DNA of 32,773 nt from Streptococcus pseudopneumoniae. GTDB taxonomy: Bacteria > Bacillota > Bacilli > Lactobacillales > Streptococcaceae. Below, piece by piece: positions 32,728 to 32,773 of this stretch (the stretch's first letter is position 1; each line of letters starts with the position of its first letter). The stretch is taken from NCBI RefSeq assembly GCF_001074825.1, contig NZ_JUPG01000189.1, positions 1 through 32,773 on the forward strand, given 5' to 3'. The notes below the pieces were generated by a model. It did not search any database, was not told where the DNA came from, and saw only the letters and a program-made list of their open reading frames with translations. The position numbers and the translations under genes were made by a program.

Positions 32728-32773
32728 TACAATAAAGGTGTTCAAGCCAATTGTAAAGTGAAAGGAGAAAAAT
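32728..32773 (+). promoter_or_regulatory. -10 and ribosome site of the next gene (beyond the window)
   Basis: TACAAT at 32728-32733 can serve as a -10, and AAAGGAG at 32761-32767 with the window ending six bases later shows that a plus-strand gene starts just outside. No -35 is evident; the place falls at the end of the RUP-like element. The gene itself cannot be identified. Confidence 0.6.

Noticed and set aside
32728..32773. SAM-responsive leader in front of the next gene
   Set aside because: The visible leader is only about 35 nt with no SMK-box-like pairing, and the gene itself is outside the window.

Overview
The window is low-GC chromosomal DNA of a mitis-group streptococcus, most likely Streptococcus pneumoniae or a close relative such as S. 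mitis. The reasons are the copY-cupA-copA copper operon with a membrane-anchored CupA, a highly codon-biased pyruvate oxidase gene (spxB), a clpP-ylbG-livJHMGF block, a BOX-type repeat and a RUP-like miniature element, strong AAGGAG ribosome sites and frequent extended -10 (TGnTATAAT) promoters. No phage, integrative element, CRISPR array, tRNA or rRNA was seen. It is mostly core genome, so the interesting material is regulatory and structural.

Layout. (1) 77-3385, plus strand: a tight thiamin operon (ECF T-component, tenA, thiW, thiM, thiE), closed by a BOX remnant and a bidirectional terminator. thiD converges on it from the minus strand and has its own TPP riboswitch. (2) 4620-7741: copper operon with two identical CopY operators, then copY, cupA and copA. 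(3) 7758-10114: spxB with two cre-like sites, and a small VOC-fold gene. (4) 10210-12850: manA, a convergent NSS-family sodium symporter with a structured 5' leader, and a divergent MerR/TipA-like regulator with a 19-bp-spacer promoter. (5) 13632-16278, minus strand: DUF1697 protein, HI0933-type flavoprotein, DegV protein. (6) 16403-19293, plus strand: TetR-like regulator, dCMP deaminase, upp, clpP under a CtsR operator, ylbG. (7) 19290-23961: livJ-livH-livM-livG-livF branched-chain amino acid ABC importer with a CodY-like box in its promoter. (8) 23958-24139: an intergenic stretch with two covarying tandem hairpins and its own terminator, a candidate structured RNA. (9) 24246-32451: CBS-ACT protein, prfB with its programmed +1 frameshift, ftsE-ftsX, a glucose-family PTS EIICBA, an endonuclease/exonuclease/phosphatase-fold protein and a DEAD-box helicase. 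The window ends with a terminator, a RUP-like element and the promoter and ribosome site of the next gene.

How the parts work together. The thi genes salvage thiazole and pyrimidine precursors into thiamin phosphate. SpxB is itself a TPP enzyme that makes H2O2 and acetyl phosphate, so thiamin salvage and spxB are metabolically linked. ManA and the PTS feed sugars to glycolysis, and cre-like or LacI-type palindromes mark carbon control at spxB and the PTS gene. CodY, CtsR, CopY and TPP inputs are each visible as DNA or RNA sites.

The least explained signals are the covarying tandem hairpins after livF, the terminator-like leader of the NSS transporter, a possible internal translation start inside the TipA-like gene, and the repeated fusion of terminator T-tracts to extended -10 promoters.
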